From positions 1 to 64,000 of the forward strand of contig CAKPIA010000007.1 in NCBI GenBank assembly GCA_934162205.1: a DNA stretch of 64,000 nucleotides, read 5' to 3'. The translations under genes were made by a program, and so were the position numbers. The notes below the pieces were generated by a model. The model did no database searches, was not told the DNA's origin, and saw nothing but the letters and a program-made list of their open reading frames with translations. Positions 17,168-27,221 of the stretch are shown here, piece by piece (position 1 is the stretch's first letter; each line of letters opens with the position of its first letter). Source of the stretch: an uncultured Clostridia bacterium. Lineage in GTDB: Bacteria; Bacillota; Clostridia; TANB77; CAG-508.

Positions 17168-19594
17168 TTATTCTTCTTTTTTTACATCATTTGGACTCAT
17201 CTTTAGTTCTTCCCATTTTTCTTTTGACATTAGTACTTGTCTAGGTTTACTTCCTTGATATCCAGATATTACTCCTCTTTCTTCCATTTGATCAATAATT
17301 CTTCCTGCTCTTGCATATCCAACTTTAAATCTTCTTTGAATAAACGATGTAGATGCCTGTCCAGTTTCAACAACAACATCAATTGCCTCCATTAAAAATG
17401 GATCTGTGTCATCTTCTTCTGACATTTCTTGAAGCTCTTTGTCTGACTTGTTGCTATTTTCTATTGTTTCCAAAATATCCTCACTATAATTTGCAGTTCC
17501 ATTTGATTTAATAAAATCAACTATTTTTTCTACTTCTCCATCTGATACAAAAGCACCTTGAACTCTTATAGGTTTTGGAGCACCTGCTGGATAATACAAC
17601 ATATCTCCTTTTCCTAATAATTTTTCAGCCCCAACTTGATCTAAAATAGTTCTAGAATCAACTTGTGAAGATACTGCAAATGCTATTCTTGATGGAATAT
17701 TTGCCTTAATTAAACCTGTTATTACATCTACAGATGGTCTTTGTGTTGCAATTACTAAATGCATTCCAGCAGCTCTTGCTTTTTGTGCAAGTCTACAAAT
17801 TGCATCCTCTACGTCTTTTGCTGCTACCATCATTAAATCTGCAAGCTCATCTACTATAATTACTATTTGAGGTAATTTTCTTGCTTCATCTTCTTTTTCT
17901 ATTGCTTTATTATATCCTTTTAAATCTCTTACACCTTTTTGTGCAAACTTATTATATCTATCATCCATTTCTTGAACTGCCCATGCTAATGCTCCTGCTG
18001 CTTTTTTTGGATCTGTAACTACTGGAATTAGCAAATGTGGTATTCCATTATATACAGAAAGTTCAACAACTTTTGGATCTATCATAACAAGTTTTACTTC
18101 ACTTGGTTTTGCATTATATACAAAACTTGAAATGATTGTATTTATGCAAACACTCTTGCCAGAACCTGTTGATCCTGCAATTAACACGTGAGGCATTTTT
18201 GCAATATCTGCTATAATAGTTTGTCCTGCAACGTCTTTTCCTAATGCTACACTTAATTTTGAACTATTATCTTCAAATTCTTCACTTTCTATTACATCTC
18301 TAAAGTGAACAGCTTCTTTTTCTTTATTTGGAACTTCTATACCTACAGCTTGTTTACCAGGTATTGGAGCTTCAATTCTTATAGTTTCTGCAGCTAAATT
18401 AAGTGCTATATCATCTGCTAAATTAGCTATTTTACTTACTCTTACACCTTCAGATGGTTTTAACTCATATCTTGTTATTGTTGGTCCAACTGACACATTT
18501 TCTACCTTTGCAGATACTCCAAAACTATACAATGTTTTTTGTAATTTTGTTGCAGTATCTGTCAATGCTTTTGCACCACCCTTTAAGCCCTTTTTACTTC
18601 CTTTACTTAGTAAAGAAACTGGCGGATACTCATAATGTTCATCTTCTACAGTAACAGCATGTTCAAGTTGTAAAACTTCTTTTGTTTTATCTTCTTTTTT
18701 CTCTTCTTCTTGTTTAAATAAATTGTTTTCTATATAATCTGGTGCAATTTCTTCCTTTTCTATTTTTGGTTTTAATTTTGTTGGTACATTTTCCAAACCT
18801 AATGGAATAATGTCATCTGCTTGATGATTATATTTCTTCAATTTATTTCCTTCATTTGGTTCATCAATTAGTCTTCCATTTAAATTAATTTTTATTTGTT
18901 CATTTTCTTGTTGTTCTAGTTCTTTTTGTTTTAAAACTTTCTTTTCTTCTCTTCTCTTTCTTCTTCTCTCATTTAATTCTTCTGCTTCTATTTCTCTATT
19001 TTTAGCTTTTTCTTCTTTTCTCTCTTGCATTTCTTCTACTTTTTGATTAATTATATTTGATAAATCTATTCCAAATGTAAATACAAATAACATTATAGAA
19101 ATACCTACACTTAATATTACAGCTCCAAAATTCCCAAGAAGTTTAACTAAAGGAATTGCAGCAAGTGTTCCTAATGCACCTCCACCAATCTCTTTTGTTC
19201 CTAATTCATAACCATCTTTTACAACTTGTGAAAGTTCATTATTTACATTTATATTTCCTTTTGATATTTGATATACACTCATTACTACTGCTATACATAA
19301 CAGAAACAAAGCATATTGTAATAGTTTAACAGTTAAATAATCATTATTTTTACATGCAATTTTTATAGCAATTGCAAAAGTTCCTATTGGTAATATATAT
19401 TTTAATATTCCTACCATTCCACCAAATATATCATTTAAATAAATTCCAGCATATCCTGATTTTGTGTAAATCAAAACTGCCAAAAGAATACTAAGAATAA
19501 TAGTTCCTACTACTTCTAAATTAACACTTGAAGATTGTTTTTTTCTTTTATTATTTGATAATGTAGTTCTTTTTTTATATTTTCTCTTTGCCAT
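17168..19594 (-). CDS. ftsK: DNA translocase FtsK/SpoIIIE
   Basis: This 808-residue protein is standard for Firmicute FtsK/SpoIIIE. A basic N-terminus (AKRKYKKRTTLSNNKRKKQ) is followed by about four membrane segments (residues 25-190), then a charged linker (190-320). The motor carries Walker A AGSTGSGKSVCINT and Walker B IVIIVDELADLMM. The C-terminal winged-helix gamma domain (ASTSFIQRRFKVGYARAGRIID) reads KOPS/SRS-type DNA signals. It pumps chromosomal DNA through the division or sporulation septum. One copy cannot be assigned to vegetative or sporulation use by sequence. Confidence 0.96.
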   Translation of the reverse strand: MAKRKYKKRTTLSNNKRKKQSSSVNLEVVGTIILSILLAVLIYTKSGYAGIYLNDIFGGMVGILKYILPIGTFAIAIKIACKNNDYLTVKLLQYALFLLCIAVVMSVYQISKGNINVNNELSQVVKDGYELGTKEIGGGALGTLAAIPLVKLLGNFGAVILSVGISIMLFVFTFGIDLSNIINQKVEEMQERKEEKAKNREIEAEELNERRRKRREEKKVLKQKELEQQENEQIKINLNGRLIDEPNEGNKLKKYNHQADDIIPLGLENVPTKLKPKIEKEEIAPDYIENNLFKQEEEKKEDKTKEVLQLEHAVTVEDEHYEYPPVSLLSKGSKKGLKGGAKALTDTATKLQKTLYSFGVSAKVENVSVGPTITRYELKPSEGVRVSKIANLADDIALNLAAETIRIEAPIPGKQAVGIEVPNKEKEAVHFRDVIESEEFEDNSSKLSVALGKDVAGQTIIADIAKMPHVLIAGSTGSGKSVCINTIISSFVYNAKPSEVKLVMIDPKVVELSVYNGIPHLLIPVVTDPKKAAGALAWAVQEMDDRYNKFAQKGVRDLKGYNKAIEKEDEARKLPQIVIIVDELADLMMVAAKDVEDAICRLAQKARAAGMHLVIATQRPSVDVITGLIKANIPSRIAFAVSSQVDSRTILDQVGAEKLLGKGDMLYYPAGAPKPIRVQGAFVSDGEVEKIVDFIKSNGTANYSEDILETIENSNKSDKELQEMSEEDDTDPFLMEAIDVVVETGQASTSFIQRRFKVGYARAGRIIDQMEERGVISGYQGSKPRQVLMSKEKWEELKMSPNDVKKEE

Positions 19595-19677
19595 TTAATT
19601 ATTCCTTTCATAATAAAAAGCCAGATTAAGAAGTCATCTTATCCAATTATGACTTCTGACTTCTGACTCTTAATTTA

Positions 19678-20181
19678 TTATTCTAATTCTTTTCTACTAT
19701 TTTGAATTGTTTTTAATGTATCTTCTAAAGAAATTTGCATTAGATTTAGAGCATCACTCATATTTTTCTCCAAATTTGATAATGTATCTGTAATTACTTG
19801 TTCTGTTCCTTGTAATATTGAGTCTGCATATTCTTTTGTTCCTTTTGATATTTCTCTAGACATTTCATTTGCAGTTTCAATTATTTCTGTTTTTTGATCA
19901 TATGCTTTTCTTGTAATTTCATGTTCATCTATCATGGCTATTATTCTATTTTCTGCCTCTTTTACTATTCCATCAGCTTCTTTTTGGGCTTCTACTAATA
20001 TTCTTTGTCTTTCTTCTTTTACCCATTTGGCTTGCTTTAACTCATCAGGTAACTTTAATCTAATTTCTTTTATAATATCTAGTAATTCTTCTTTATCTAC
20101 TATACCTTTTGATGTGAAAGGTAAGTTTTTACTTCCTTCTAATATTTCCTCCAATGTTTCTAATAATGTAAATATTTCCAT
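19678..20181 (-). CDS. Coiled-coil protein of unknown function, ATP synthase subunit B/H-like
   Basis: This 167-residue protein is mostly amphipathic helix. Residues about 50-80 (KEERQRILVEAQKEADGIVKEAENRI) repeat Ala/Glu heptads like ATP synthase b or V-type H subunits, and database entries of this type are often labelled ATPase on that basis. No nucleotide-binding motif or membrane segment is present. Its neighbours rsmD, divIVA and sepF suggest a cytoplasmic division-associated coiled coil, but that is inference. The start has AAAGGGG 8 bases upstream. Confidence 0.75.
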   Translation of the reverse strand: MEIFTLLETLEEILEGSKNLPFTSKGIVDKEELLDIIKEIRLKLPDELKQAKWVKEERQRILVEAQKEADGIVKEAENRIIAMIDEHEITRKAYDQKTEIIETANEMSREISKGTKEYADSILQGTEQVITDTLSNLEKNMSDALNLMQISLEDTLKTIQNSRKELE

Positions 20182-20215
20182 AGTTTAAACCCCTTTCTGT
20201 TTTAGCTTACTATGT

Positions 20216-20773
20216 TTATTTTTTATATTTTAAAAATAGAATTATAGCTCTACCATATTTTCTTTCTTTAATAATTTCAAAGTTTTCTTCTATATATTTT
20301 ATTACTCTTTCTCTATCATCTGTTTCCACTATTATTTGTGTATCTTTTGTATTTAGTTTTAAATCATTTATAAGATTTAAAGCTTTTATAACATAATCTG
20401 TCTTATATGGCGGATCTAAATATATATAATCAATAATTTCATTTTCTTGTTTTATTTTATGTAATGCTTTTTCAAAATCAAGATTATATAATGTAATCTT
20501 ATCTTTTAAATGTGTTTTTTCTATATTTTTATTTATAATATCTACTGCTGATTTTGAATTATCACATAATATTGCTTTTTTTGCTCCTCTGCTTACTGCC
20601 TCTAATCCTATTGCTCCACTTCCAGAAAATAAATCTAAAAATACAGTGTCTTGTATGTCTTGATTTATAATATTAAATATTGATTCTTTAACTCTATCTA
20701 ATGTTGGTCTAGTTTCTAAAGAATCTAATGTATATAATTTTGTTCCTCGAGCAGTTCCGCTTATAATCCTCAT
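20216..20773 (-). CDS. rsmD: 16S rRNA (guanine966-N2)-methyltransferase RsmD
   Basis: This 185-residue protein opens MRIISGTARGTKL, as RsmD does, and contains the SAM-binding FLDLFSGSGAIGLEAVSRGA and the N6/N2-type catalytic YLDPPYKTD. It methylates G966 of 16S rRNA in the assembling 30S subunit. In many Firmicutes rsmD is followed by coaD and ylbJ; here coaD is absent and ylbJ is 42 kb away. It lies 34 bases upstream of the coiled-coil gene. Confidence 0.93.
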   Translation of the reverse strand: MRIISGTARGTKLYTLDSLETRPTLDRVKESIFNIINQDIQDTVFLDLFSGSGAIGLEAVSRGAKKAILCDNSKSAVDIINKNIEKTHLKDKITLYNLDFEKALHKIKQENEIIDYIYLDPPYKTDYVIKALNLINDLKLNTKDTQIIVETDDRERVIKYIEENFEIIKERKYGRAIILFLKYKK

Positions 20774-20908
20774 ATTTTACCCTCTTTATTATATAATAAT
20801 ATTTTATATTTTTTTCTATTAAAGTCAATAGTATTAATAGAATTGTAACATATATTTAACAGTTTTGTAACAAAGTAGATAATTAGTAATATTTGTCATA
20901 ATACGCAT

Positions 20909-20942
20909 AAAAGGCTATCTTGTTTTATAAGATAGTCTTTTG
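20909..20942 (-). terminator. Terminator of divIVA
   Basis: Stem AAGACTATCTTA / AAGATAGCCTT on the minus strand with an A/T-rich tail lies 18 bases beyond the divIVA stop. Confidence 0.75.
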
Positions 20943-20959
20943 TTATTTTTTGTATTATT

Positions 20960-21409
20960 TTAATCTTCTTTTATATCTTTTAATAATTCTAATTGTGATA
21001 TTAATAAAGATTCCATTTTTGCTTTATATATATCAAATTGTTTTTTAACGTCATCTAATTCTTTTTGTTTTAATTTTATTTCTTGTTCTAGATTATCTGC
21101 TTCTTTTTGTGCATTTGCTTTTGCTTCGTTTATTATTTGTTCTGCTTGTTGTTTAGCAACGTTTTTTACATCTTCTGCAGTTGATTGAGCCATAACTAAT
21201 GTATTTTGAAGAGTTTCTTCAATTGATTTATATTGAACTAAACTTTTATTTAATTCTTCAACTTTTGTTTTTAATTCTGTTACATCTTTATAATTTTTAC
21301 TATAGTCTACTGATAATTCATCTAAGAAATCATCAACTTCATCAACGTTATAACCATTCATCATTTGTTTTGAAAATTTCTTATTTTCTATATCAAGAGG
21401 TGTAATCAT
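20960..21409 (-). CDS. divIVA: DivIVA-domain protein
   Basis: This 149-residue protein starts with the DivIVA membrane-binding head (ITPLDIENKKFSKQMMNGYN, then VDEVDDFLDEL) and continues as a long coiled coil (about 40-145). DivIVA proteins bind negatively curved membrane at poles and septa and recruit division or sporulation factors. It follows sepF on the same strand, the usual order of the ylm/sep cluster. SD AAGGAGG is present. Assignment among DivIVA paralogues (DivIVA versus GpsB) favours DivIVA by the longer coiled coil. Confidence 0.92.
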   Translation of the reverse strand: MITPLDIENKKFSKQMMNGYNVDEVDDFLDELSVDYSKNYKDVTELKTKVEELNKSLVQYKSIEETLQNTLVMAQSTAEDVKNVAKQQAEQIINEAKANAQKEADNLEQEIKLKQKELDDVKKQFDIYKAKMESLLISQLELLKDIKED

Positions 21410-21440
21410 AATTTTGTTCCTCCTTATTAGTCTTTGTTAA

Positions 21441-21920
21441 TTAGTTTACACTATTATTTTTTAACCAAGATACTGAAAGTTTATTTTTTATTTCTTCTCT
21501 TGCCATTTCATTTGTTATTTCATAATTCATTGGTGCTATTAAGAATATTGAGTTTGATATTTTTTGTATATGTCCATCTAAAGCATAAACTCCACCACTA
21601 ATAAAATCAATTATTCTTCTAGCAACATCTTTATTAACATATTCTAAATTAACTATTACAGATTTTTTTTCTTTTAATAATCCACATATTTCCTCAGATT
21701 GTTCAAAATTTGTTGGTTGAGAAATAACCATTTTTATAGTTTGTCCTTGTGCCATTGATACAACTTTATCTTTATTTTTTCTTCCAAAAAATTTTTTTTC
21801 TTCTTCTTCGTTTTCTTCTTCATAATCATTATCATATTCATAAACATTTTCATCTTCTTCTGGCTCTGCAGTATCCATTCCAAATAATCCCCATACTTTA
21901 TCCATTATTGCTCCTGACAT
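21441..21920 (-). CDS. sepF: Cell division protein SepF
   Basis: This 159-residue protein has the SepF plan. A short amphipathic membrane-binding N-terminus (IMDKVWGLFGM) is followed by an acidic linker rich in Glu/Asp/Tyr (about 18-45) and the conserved FtsZ-binding core (SVIVNLEYVNKDVARRIIDF, then ISGGVYALDG). It anchors FtsZ filaments to the membrane. The ATG at 21920 has AGGAGG 9 bases upstream. It lies just upstream of divIVA. Confidence 0.95.
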   Translation of the reverse strand: MSGAIMDKVWGLFGMDTAEPEEDENVYEYDNDYEEENEEEEKKFFGRKNKDKVVSMAQGQTIKMVISQPTNFEQSEEICGLLKEKKSVIVNLEYVNKDVARRIIDFISGGVYALDGHIQKISNSIFLIAPMNYEITNEMAREEIKNKLSVSWLKNNSVN

Positions 21921-22044
21921 TAAAAAAACCTCCTAAATTAACCTTCGTTTTATTTGTTATTAGTATCTATCTTTTTTTGATAATTGTCAATACTTTTTGA
22001 TATTGTTTTCAATTTTTAATATATTTGTAATATTTCTGTAATAT

Positions 22045-23292
22045 TTACTTAATTTTTCCTAAATCTGGGTTTAATAAAATTTCATCATATAATGTAATTT
22101 TTTTATATGAATTAATTTCTGAATTACTATATCCCATATCTTTTAGCTCATCTGTTGTATAAGTTGTAACTATTGAATATTTTTCGTTTTGTTTTAAAAC
22201 TTTTACTAGTAATTTACTTAGATATCCTGTTCTATTTCTAACAACATAATTTTTATCATTTTCTTGTGCTATTGCTTGATTTGGAACTTTTAAACCTGAA
22301 TAACTCCACCAAACTATATCAAACGATATTTTTCTATAATTTATTAATTCTTCTGGCAATTCATTCAACTTAAATATTACAACCATTTCATTATTTTCTT
22401 CACTAACATATGAAACTTCTGTATCTAATTCTTGTCCACTTGAAAGTCTTATTTTTGCTTTGGTTCCAACTTTCATTTCTTGATCTTCTCTTTTTCTTAT
22501 AACACTAGCGATGTAACATTCAAAATTATTAACTATTTTTCCACATTCTTCACTTGTTGATATTATTTTTCCAGTTTTTAAATTAAAACTCTCAAGTTTT
22601 TCTTTTGTCAACGTACTAAAATCTTCAGTTGTAAGTATGCTTTCTAACCCATCTACTTTATATGATACCATTCCACTTTCTGGTGCAGTAATATATTCAG
22701 AGCCAGAATTTAATTCATTTTCATACTCACTTCTTTGTTTTATTAATTTTTTTATATACGAACCAGATGCACTTAAATCTCCTACCATTTTAGCTTTTTT
22801 AGTTATTAATTTACTAATTTCTTTCTTATATTCTTCTATTTTTTGTAAATCGGTTAAATTGTTTAACTCTTCTGTTTTGGTATCAATTTCTTTTTCTATT
22901 TGTTTTAAATCTGGTGAATACAAATCTGTTTCATTAGATAGAGCCGTTTGTATTTCTTCATCAAGTTTTTGTATTTTTTCTAATAATCCATTTTCATTTT
23001 TACTATAATATCTAAATACATTTTCTCCTTTGGCAACTCTATTTCCTTCAGAAATTATTTGTATCATTCCGTTTTTGTAATTTTCACCTTTTATTACAGT
23101 TTCATCCCTTATTACATATCCTACTGCAGATTCTTCTTGTGACACTGTTCCTTCTTCAACTGTAAATGTATCTGTAGGATCTTTTACTAAAAGATATATT
23201 GCATATATTATATAAGCCAATATAACTAGTAAAATTATTGATATTAATATTTTATTTTTAGTTAATTTAGTATTTTTACTAATTTCTTTCAA
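22045..23292 (-). CDS. HlyD-like membrane-fusion protein
   Basis: This 415-residue protein has an N-terminal membrane segment (about 14-36, ILISIILLVILAYIIYAIYL), then a barrel-sandwich/lipoyl-like half, a coiled-coil hairpin (about 105-185, rich in Glu/Lys), the second lipoyl half (YITAPESGMVSYKVDGLE), and C-terminal beta-barrel domains. This matches HlyD-type adaptors. No partner ABC or MFS transporter is adjacent; it sits between miaA and sepF, as related clostridial genes often do, so a wall or division role is possible. The start is TTG with GGAGG 7 bases upstream, and it overlaps the miaA stop by 4 bases. Confidence 0.8.
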   Translation of the reverse strand: MKEISKNTKLTKNKILISIILLVILAYIIYAIYLLVKDPTDTFTVEEGTVSQEESAVGYVIRDETVIKGENYKNGMIQIISEGNRVAKGENVFRYYSKNENGLLEKIQKLDEEIQTALSNETDLYSPDLKQIEKEIDTKTEELNNLTDLQKIEEYKKEISKLITKKAKMVGDLSASGSYIKKLIKQRSEYENELNSGSEYITAPESGMVSYKVDGLESILTTEDFSTLTKEKLESFNLKTGKIISTSEECGKIVNNFECYIASVIRKREDQEMKVGTKAKIRLSSGQELDTEVSYVSEENNEMVVIFKLNELPEELINYRKISFDIVWWSYSGLKVPNQAIAQENDKNYVVRNRTGYLSKLLVKVLKQNEKYSIVTTYTTDELKDMGYSNSEINSYKKITLYDEILLNPDLGKIK

Positions 23293-24209
23293 TTTATAAC
23301 CTCCAAAATAATATTTATATTATTTTGCATACTATCTAGTCCATCTAGCCATACTGTTTGTTTATTCTTTCTAAACCATGTTAATTGTCTTTTTGCATAT
23401 CTTCTGCTTTCTTGTTTAATTATATCAATCATTTCTTCTTTGCTATATTCATTATCTAAATACTTAACTACTTCTTTGTATCCTAATCCCTGCATTGCTG
23501 TAGGAAATGTTTTATATTTTTTTAATAAATTTTCAACTTCTTGGACAAGATCTTTTTCTATCATAATGTCTACTCTTTTATTTATTCTTTCATAAAGTTT
23601 TTCTCTATCCATATTAATTGCAAATACTTTATAATCATATTCTAATTCTTTTTTTCTAGATTCAATTTCTTGTTCTGTTTTGGTTTTACCAGTTGCTTTA
23701 TATATTTCCAATATCCTCATTATTCTTTTTTTATCATTAGAACTTATTTTTTCTATTGCTATTGGATCTATTTTTTTTGCTTCTTCGTATAATTTTTCTA
23801 GGCCTTCTTTTTCAATTCTTTCTTCCAATTGTTTTCTATATTCTTCATCAACTTTTATTTCACTATATTCTATTCCATATATCAAACTGTCCACATAAAG
23901 GCCAGTACCTCCAACTACTATTGGTACTTTGCCTTTATTTAATATTTCTTTTATTGCATTTATAGCATCATTTTTAAAATCTGCTACACTATATCTTTGA
24001 TCTGGTGAAACAAAATCCATTAAATAATGTTTTATTCCTTGTTTTTCTTCTTCATCTGGTTTTGCTGTACCTATATTCATATCTTTATATATTTGCATAG
24101 AATCACAAGAAACAATTTCTCCATTAATCTTTTTTGCAAGTTCAATTGATAATGCTGTTTTTCCGGAAGCTGTTGGTCCACATATTACTATAACTTTAGG
24201 CTTTGACAT
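23289..24209 (-). CDS. miaA: tRNA dimethylallyltransferase
   Basis: This 306-residue protein transfers a dimethylallyl group to A37 of tRNAs that read UNN codons. The P-loop is ICGPTASGKTALSIEL. SCDSMQIYKDMNIGTAKP, HYLMDFVSPDQRYSVADF, VVGGTGLYVDSLIYG and the C-terminal RRYAKRQLTWFRK follow in the usual order. It lies downstream of mutL, a conserved pairing, with one small membrane-protein gene in between. Confidence 0.96.
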   Translation of the reverse strand: MSKPKVIVICGPTASGKTALSIELAKKINGEIVSCDSMQIYKDMNIGTAKPDEEEKQGIKHYLMDFVSPDQRYSVADFKNDAINAIKEILNKGKVPIVVGGTGLYVDSLIYGIEYSEIKVDEEYRKQLEERIEKEGLEKLYEEAKKIDPIAIEKISSNDKKRIMRILEIYKATGKTKTEQEIESRKKELEYDYKVFAINMDREKLYERINKRVDIMIEKDLVQEVENLLKKYKTFPTAMQGLGYKEVVKYLDNEYSKEEMIDIIKQESRRYAKRQLTWFRKNKQTVWLDGLDSMQNNINIILEVIN

Positions 24210-24218
24210 ATTGCACCT

Positions 24219-24650
24219 CTATTTTTGTTTTTTATAAATTTCCAAAATTCCTATCTGTGTATTTACTAAGTAATTATATTCTATAATTAGAACAATTAGA
24301 AAAATAATCAATATTTTTAATATTCTAAATTTAAGTTTTTCTTTTTCAATTTCGTTATTTTTTATTTCATTTAATATTTTTGCAAATGATGGCATTAAAA
24401 ACAATGCATTCACTGGAGTAAAGATTAACACTAGCATTTTTCCTATATCATTTTTCATTTCAATTTTTTCATAATCAATATTTGTTGAAGAAATATTAAA
24501 TAATACTAATGTTATAAATGCTACAATTAGTAATCCTAAAACTATGTATATAATTTTCGTCTTTTTTTCTATATTACCTAGTTTTTGCCATGTATAAACT
24601 CCTAGAACTGCAAATAATATTATTGTAATTATTGATATTATAATTATCAT
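24219..24650 (-). CDS. Small membrane protein, unknown function
   Basis: This 143-residue protein has about four hydrophobic segments (residues 2-20, 33-52, 72-90 and 109-130) separated by charged loops, which suggests an integral membrane protein. No family is recognised and no catalytic motif is apparent. It is packed between mutL (8-base gap) and miaA (9-base gap), so it is part of that operon. SD AGAGG lies before the ATG. Confidence 0.7.
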   Translation of the reverse strand: MIIIISIITIILFAVLGVYTWQKLGNIEKKTKIIYIVLGLLIVAFITLVLFNISSTNIDYEKIEMKNDIGKMLVLIFTPVNALFLMPSFAKILNEIKNNEIEKEKLKFRILKILIIFLIVLIIEYNYLVNTQIGILEIYKKQK

Positions 24651-24658
24651 TTTAACCT

Positions 24659-26890
24659 CTATTTTCTTGCAAATTTTCTTTCTATATCATATTTTGTCAT
24701 CTTTATTGCTGTTGGTCTTCCATGTGGACATGTAAATGGATTTGGTAATCTTAACAATTTGTCCATTAAACTATCAACTTCTTCTTTTGTTAAAGCCATA
24801 TTAGCTTTAACAGCAGCTTTACACGCAACTGTTGCTATAAATTTTTCTTCTTTTTCCTGTTTTGCTGTTCTTGCAACTGTATTTATTTCATCAAGAGTTT
24901 CCAAAAATAATTCTTTTGTATCTAAGTCAACACATATATTTGGAACTCCAGATAATTTAATTGTATTTTCTCCAAATTCTTCTAATGTAAATCCAGCTTT
25001 TCTAAACATATCCATATTTTCTTTTGCAATATCCATTTCTTTATGTGTTAATGTTATTACATCTGGTAGGAGTAACATTTGTGAATCTTTGGTAGAATCA
25101 CTATAATAATTTTTCTTTATTTGTTCATACATTATTCTCTCATGTGCTGCATGTTGGTCTAATATGTACATTTCTTTATTCATTTCAAGAATAATATATG
25201 TTTTAAATGCTATTCCTATAAATTTATATGTTGGCTTATTGTATTCCTCAATATCTTCAAATACAGAAACATTTTCTGTATTTTCTAGAATATCTTCGGC
25301 ATCAATTTGCTTTTCTGCCTCTTGTTCTTCTTGAATAATACCAATTGGTTTATTTCCAAAAGTTTTTTCATACATTTGGTCAAAATTTTCTGTCTCTTGT
25401 TCTTCTGCTTTTCTTAGCATATCTATTTGTTCTTTTAATTTTTTAAACTCTTCATTTTTAGCAATTTCACTTGGTGTTTCTTCTTTTTCTTCTGCCTTAT
25501 TTTCTTCTTTTATTTCATCAACAATTACATTTTCATTTTTTTCTTCTAAATCTTGTGATTCTTCTTTTTCTTTTTGTTCTTCTAATTTTTCATGTTCTTC
25601 AATTTCAATCTCTTCTTTTTTCTTATTTTCTTCCGTTTCTTTTTTTAATTTTTCTTGTAATTGTTTTAATTGATTTAATATGTTTTCTGTTGATTGAGGC
25701 ATATCGCCTTTAATTGTATTAAATGAAATATTCTTTTCTTCATTTTTCTTATTTATTTCTTCTATTTTTTTAAATAAACTTGACTCTTCTTTATTTTCTT
25801 TTGGTTGAATTTTTTCTTCTATTTTTCTTTCATCACTAATAGTTTCTATTCTTTTTGTTACATCTTCAAACACTTTTTCTTTAGATGTATTTGCTACAAG
25901 TTCTGATTTTAATAATGTATCTTTTATAGCATGATATATTGCTTTAAAAACTTTGTTTTCTTCTTCAAATCTTACTTCTAATTTTGCTGGATGAACATTA
26001 ACATCAACTTTACTTGGATCCATTTCTAGATTTAAAACTACAAAACCAAATTTTCCTATTGGAAGCATTCCTTTAAAAGCTTGTTCTGTTGCTGAAGAAA
26101 GAGTTTTATCTTTTATATATCTTTTATTTACAAAAAATAATTGATTTGATCTATTAGATCTTGCTATTTCTGGTTTTCCTACAACTCCAACAATATTAAT
26201 ATCTTCGTAATTATAATTAACTTCTAATATCCCATCTGAAACATCTTTTCCATATATGCTATATATAACAGTTTTTAAATCACCATTACCATTTGTTTGG
26301 ATTACTGTTTTCCCAGTATTTATTAATTTAAATGAAATATTAGGATTAACTAATGCAATCCTTGTTATAACATCTTCTATATATCCTGATTCTGTATAGT
26401 CCTTTTTTAAAAATTTATATCTTACTGGTGTGTTAAAGAATAAATTTTTTACAGTAATTGTAGTACCTGTAGGGCATCCAACTTCTTCTTTATTTAAGAC
26501 TTTTCCACCTTCTACAGTTATTTTATATCCAGTTTCTTGACTATCAGTTTTTGATACTAATTCAACATTTGCTATTGCTGCAATACTAGCTAGAGCCTCT
26601 CCTCTAAATCCCATAGATTTTACATTTTCTAAATCATCCGCACATCTAATTTTGCTTGTTGCATGCCTTTCAAATGCTATTTCTAGATCATCATTTGCTA
26701 TTCCTTTTCCATCATCTATTACTTTTATATAAGATATTCCACCATTCTTTATTTCTACTGTTATATTTTTTGCTCCTGCATCAATTGAATTTTCTATCAT
26801 TTCTTTTATTACTGAAGCAGGCCTTTCTATAACCTCTCCTGCTGCTATTTTGTTTATTGTTAAATCATCTAATAAAACTATATTTCCCAT
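24659..26890 (-). CDS. mutL: DNA mismatch repair protein MutL
   Basis: This 743-residue protein has the GHKL ATPase start (IAAGEVIERPASVIKEMIENS, in the order Glu, Asn), DDGKGI, HATSKI and GFRGEALASI motifs. The C-terminal dimerisation/endonuclease part includes LDQHAAHERIMYEQI, ACKAAVKANMAL and PHGRPT, consistent with an endonuclease-type MutL. The linker between them (about 340-540) is unusually long and is almost entirely Glu/Lys-rich, so the protein exceeds the roughly 620-residue typical length. ATG at 26890 is chosen over TTG at 26902 because GGAGG lies 5 bases upstream. mutS is not in the window. Confidence 0.95.
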   Translation of the reverse strand: MGNIVLLDDLTINKIAAGEVIERPASVIKEMIENSIDAGAKNITVEIKNGGISYIKVIDDGKGIANDDLEIAFERHATSKIRCADDLENVKSMGFRGEALASIAAIANVELVSKTDSQETGYKITVEGGKVLNKEEVGCPTGTTITVKNLFFNTPVRYKFLKKDYTESGYIEDVITRIALVNPNISFKLINTGKTVIQTNGNGDLKTVIYSIYGKDVSDGILEVNYNYEDINIVGVVGKPEIARSNRSNQLFFVNKRYIKDKTLSSATEQAFKGMLPIGKFGFVVLNLEMDPSKVDVNVHPAKLEVRFEEENKVFKAIYHAIKDTLLKSELVANTSKEKVFEDVTKRIETISDERKIEEKIQPKENKEESSLFKKIEEINKKNEEKNISFNTIKGDMPQSTENILNQLKQLQEKLKKETEENKKKEEIEIEEHEKLEEQKEKEESQDLEEKNENVIVDEIKEENKAEEKEETPSEIAKNEEFKKLKEQIDMLRKAEEQETENFDQMYEKTFGNKPIGIIQEEQEAEKQIDAEDILENTENVSVFEDIEEYNKPTYKFIGIAFKTYIILEMNKEMYILDQHAAHERIMYEQIKKNYYSDSTKDSQMLLLPDVITLTHKEMDIAKENMDMFRKAGFTLEEFGENTIKLSGVPNICVDLDTKELFLETLDEINTVARTAKQEKEEKFIATVACKAAVKANMALTKEEVDSLMDKLLRLPNPFTCPHGRPTAIKMTKYDIERKFARK

Positions 26891-27067
26891 CTTTTCCTCC
26901 AATTTTGCATTTGTACAATTTTTTAAATTATATCATTACTTTTTTTGTTTTGTATAGAGTTTTAGAAAAATTTGTAACAAAATTTTTACCAATTCATATT
27001 ATATATCATACAAAGGAACACAAACAAAAGATTAAACTCAAATATTTTTTCAAGGAGGTACTTACTT

Positions 27068-27181
27068 ATGTGTTGCTGTAATGATGAAATTCTTTGGTTC
27101 ATTATTCTTTTCTTACTTCTTTTCTGTGGTGGCTGTGGCAACAGAGGTTGTTGTTGCAATAACGATAACTCTTGTTGCTAA
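27068..27181 (+). CDS. Cys-rich single-span microprotein 1
   Basis: This 37-residue ORF starts MCCCNDEILW, has a hydrophobic span (WFIILFLLLF) and ends in CGGCGNRGCCC...SCC. It has ten cysteines. AAGGAGG lies 8 bases upstream of the ATG, so translation is likely. The organisation (short polar head, one membrane span, Gly/Cys tail) resembles tiny YjcZ-like sporulation membrane proteins, but no family match is certain. It is the first of two related genes in tandem on the plus strand, and the two share a terminator. A sporulation function is inference. Confidence 0.6.
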   Translation: MCCCNDEILWFIILFLLLFCGGCGNRGCCCNNDNSCC

Positions 27182-27221
27182 TTGAAAAGAATAATACTTT
27201 TTTAGGAAAGGGGGTTTTCTT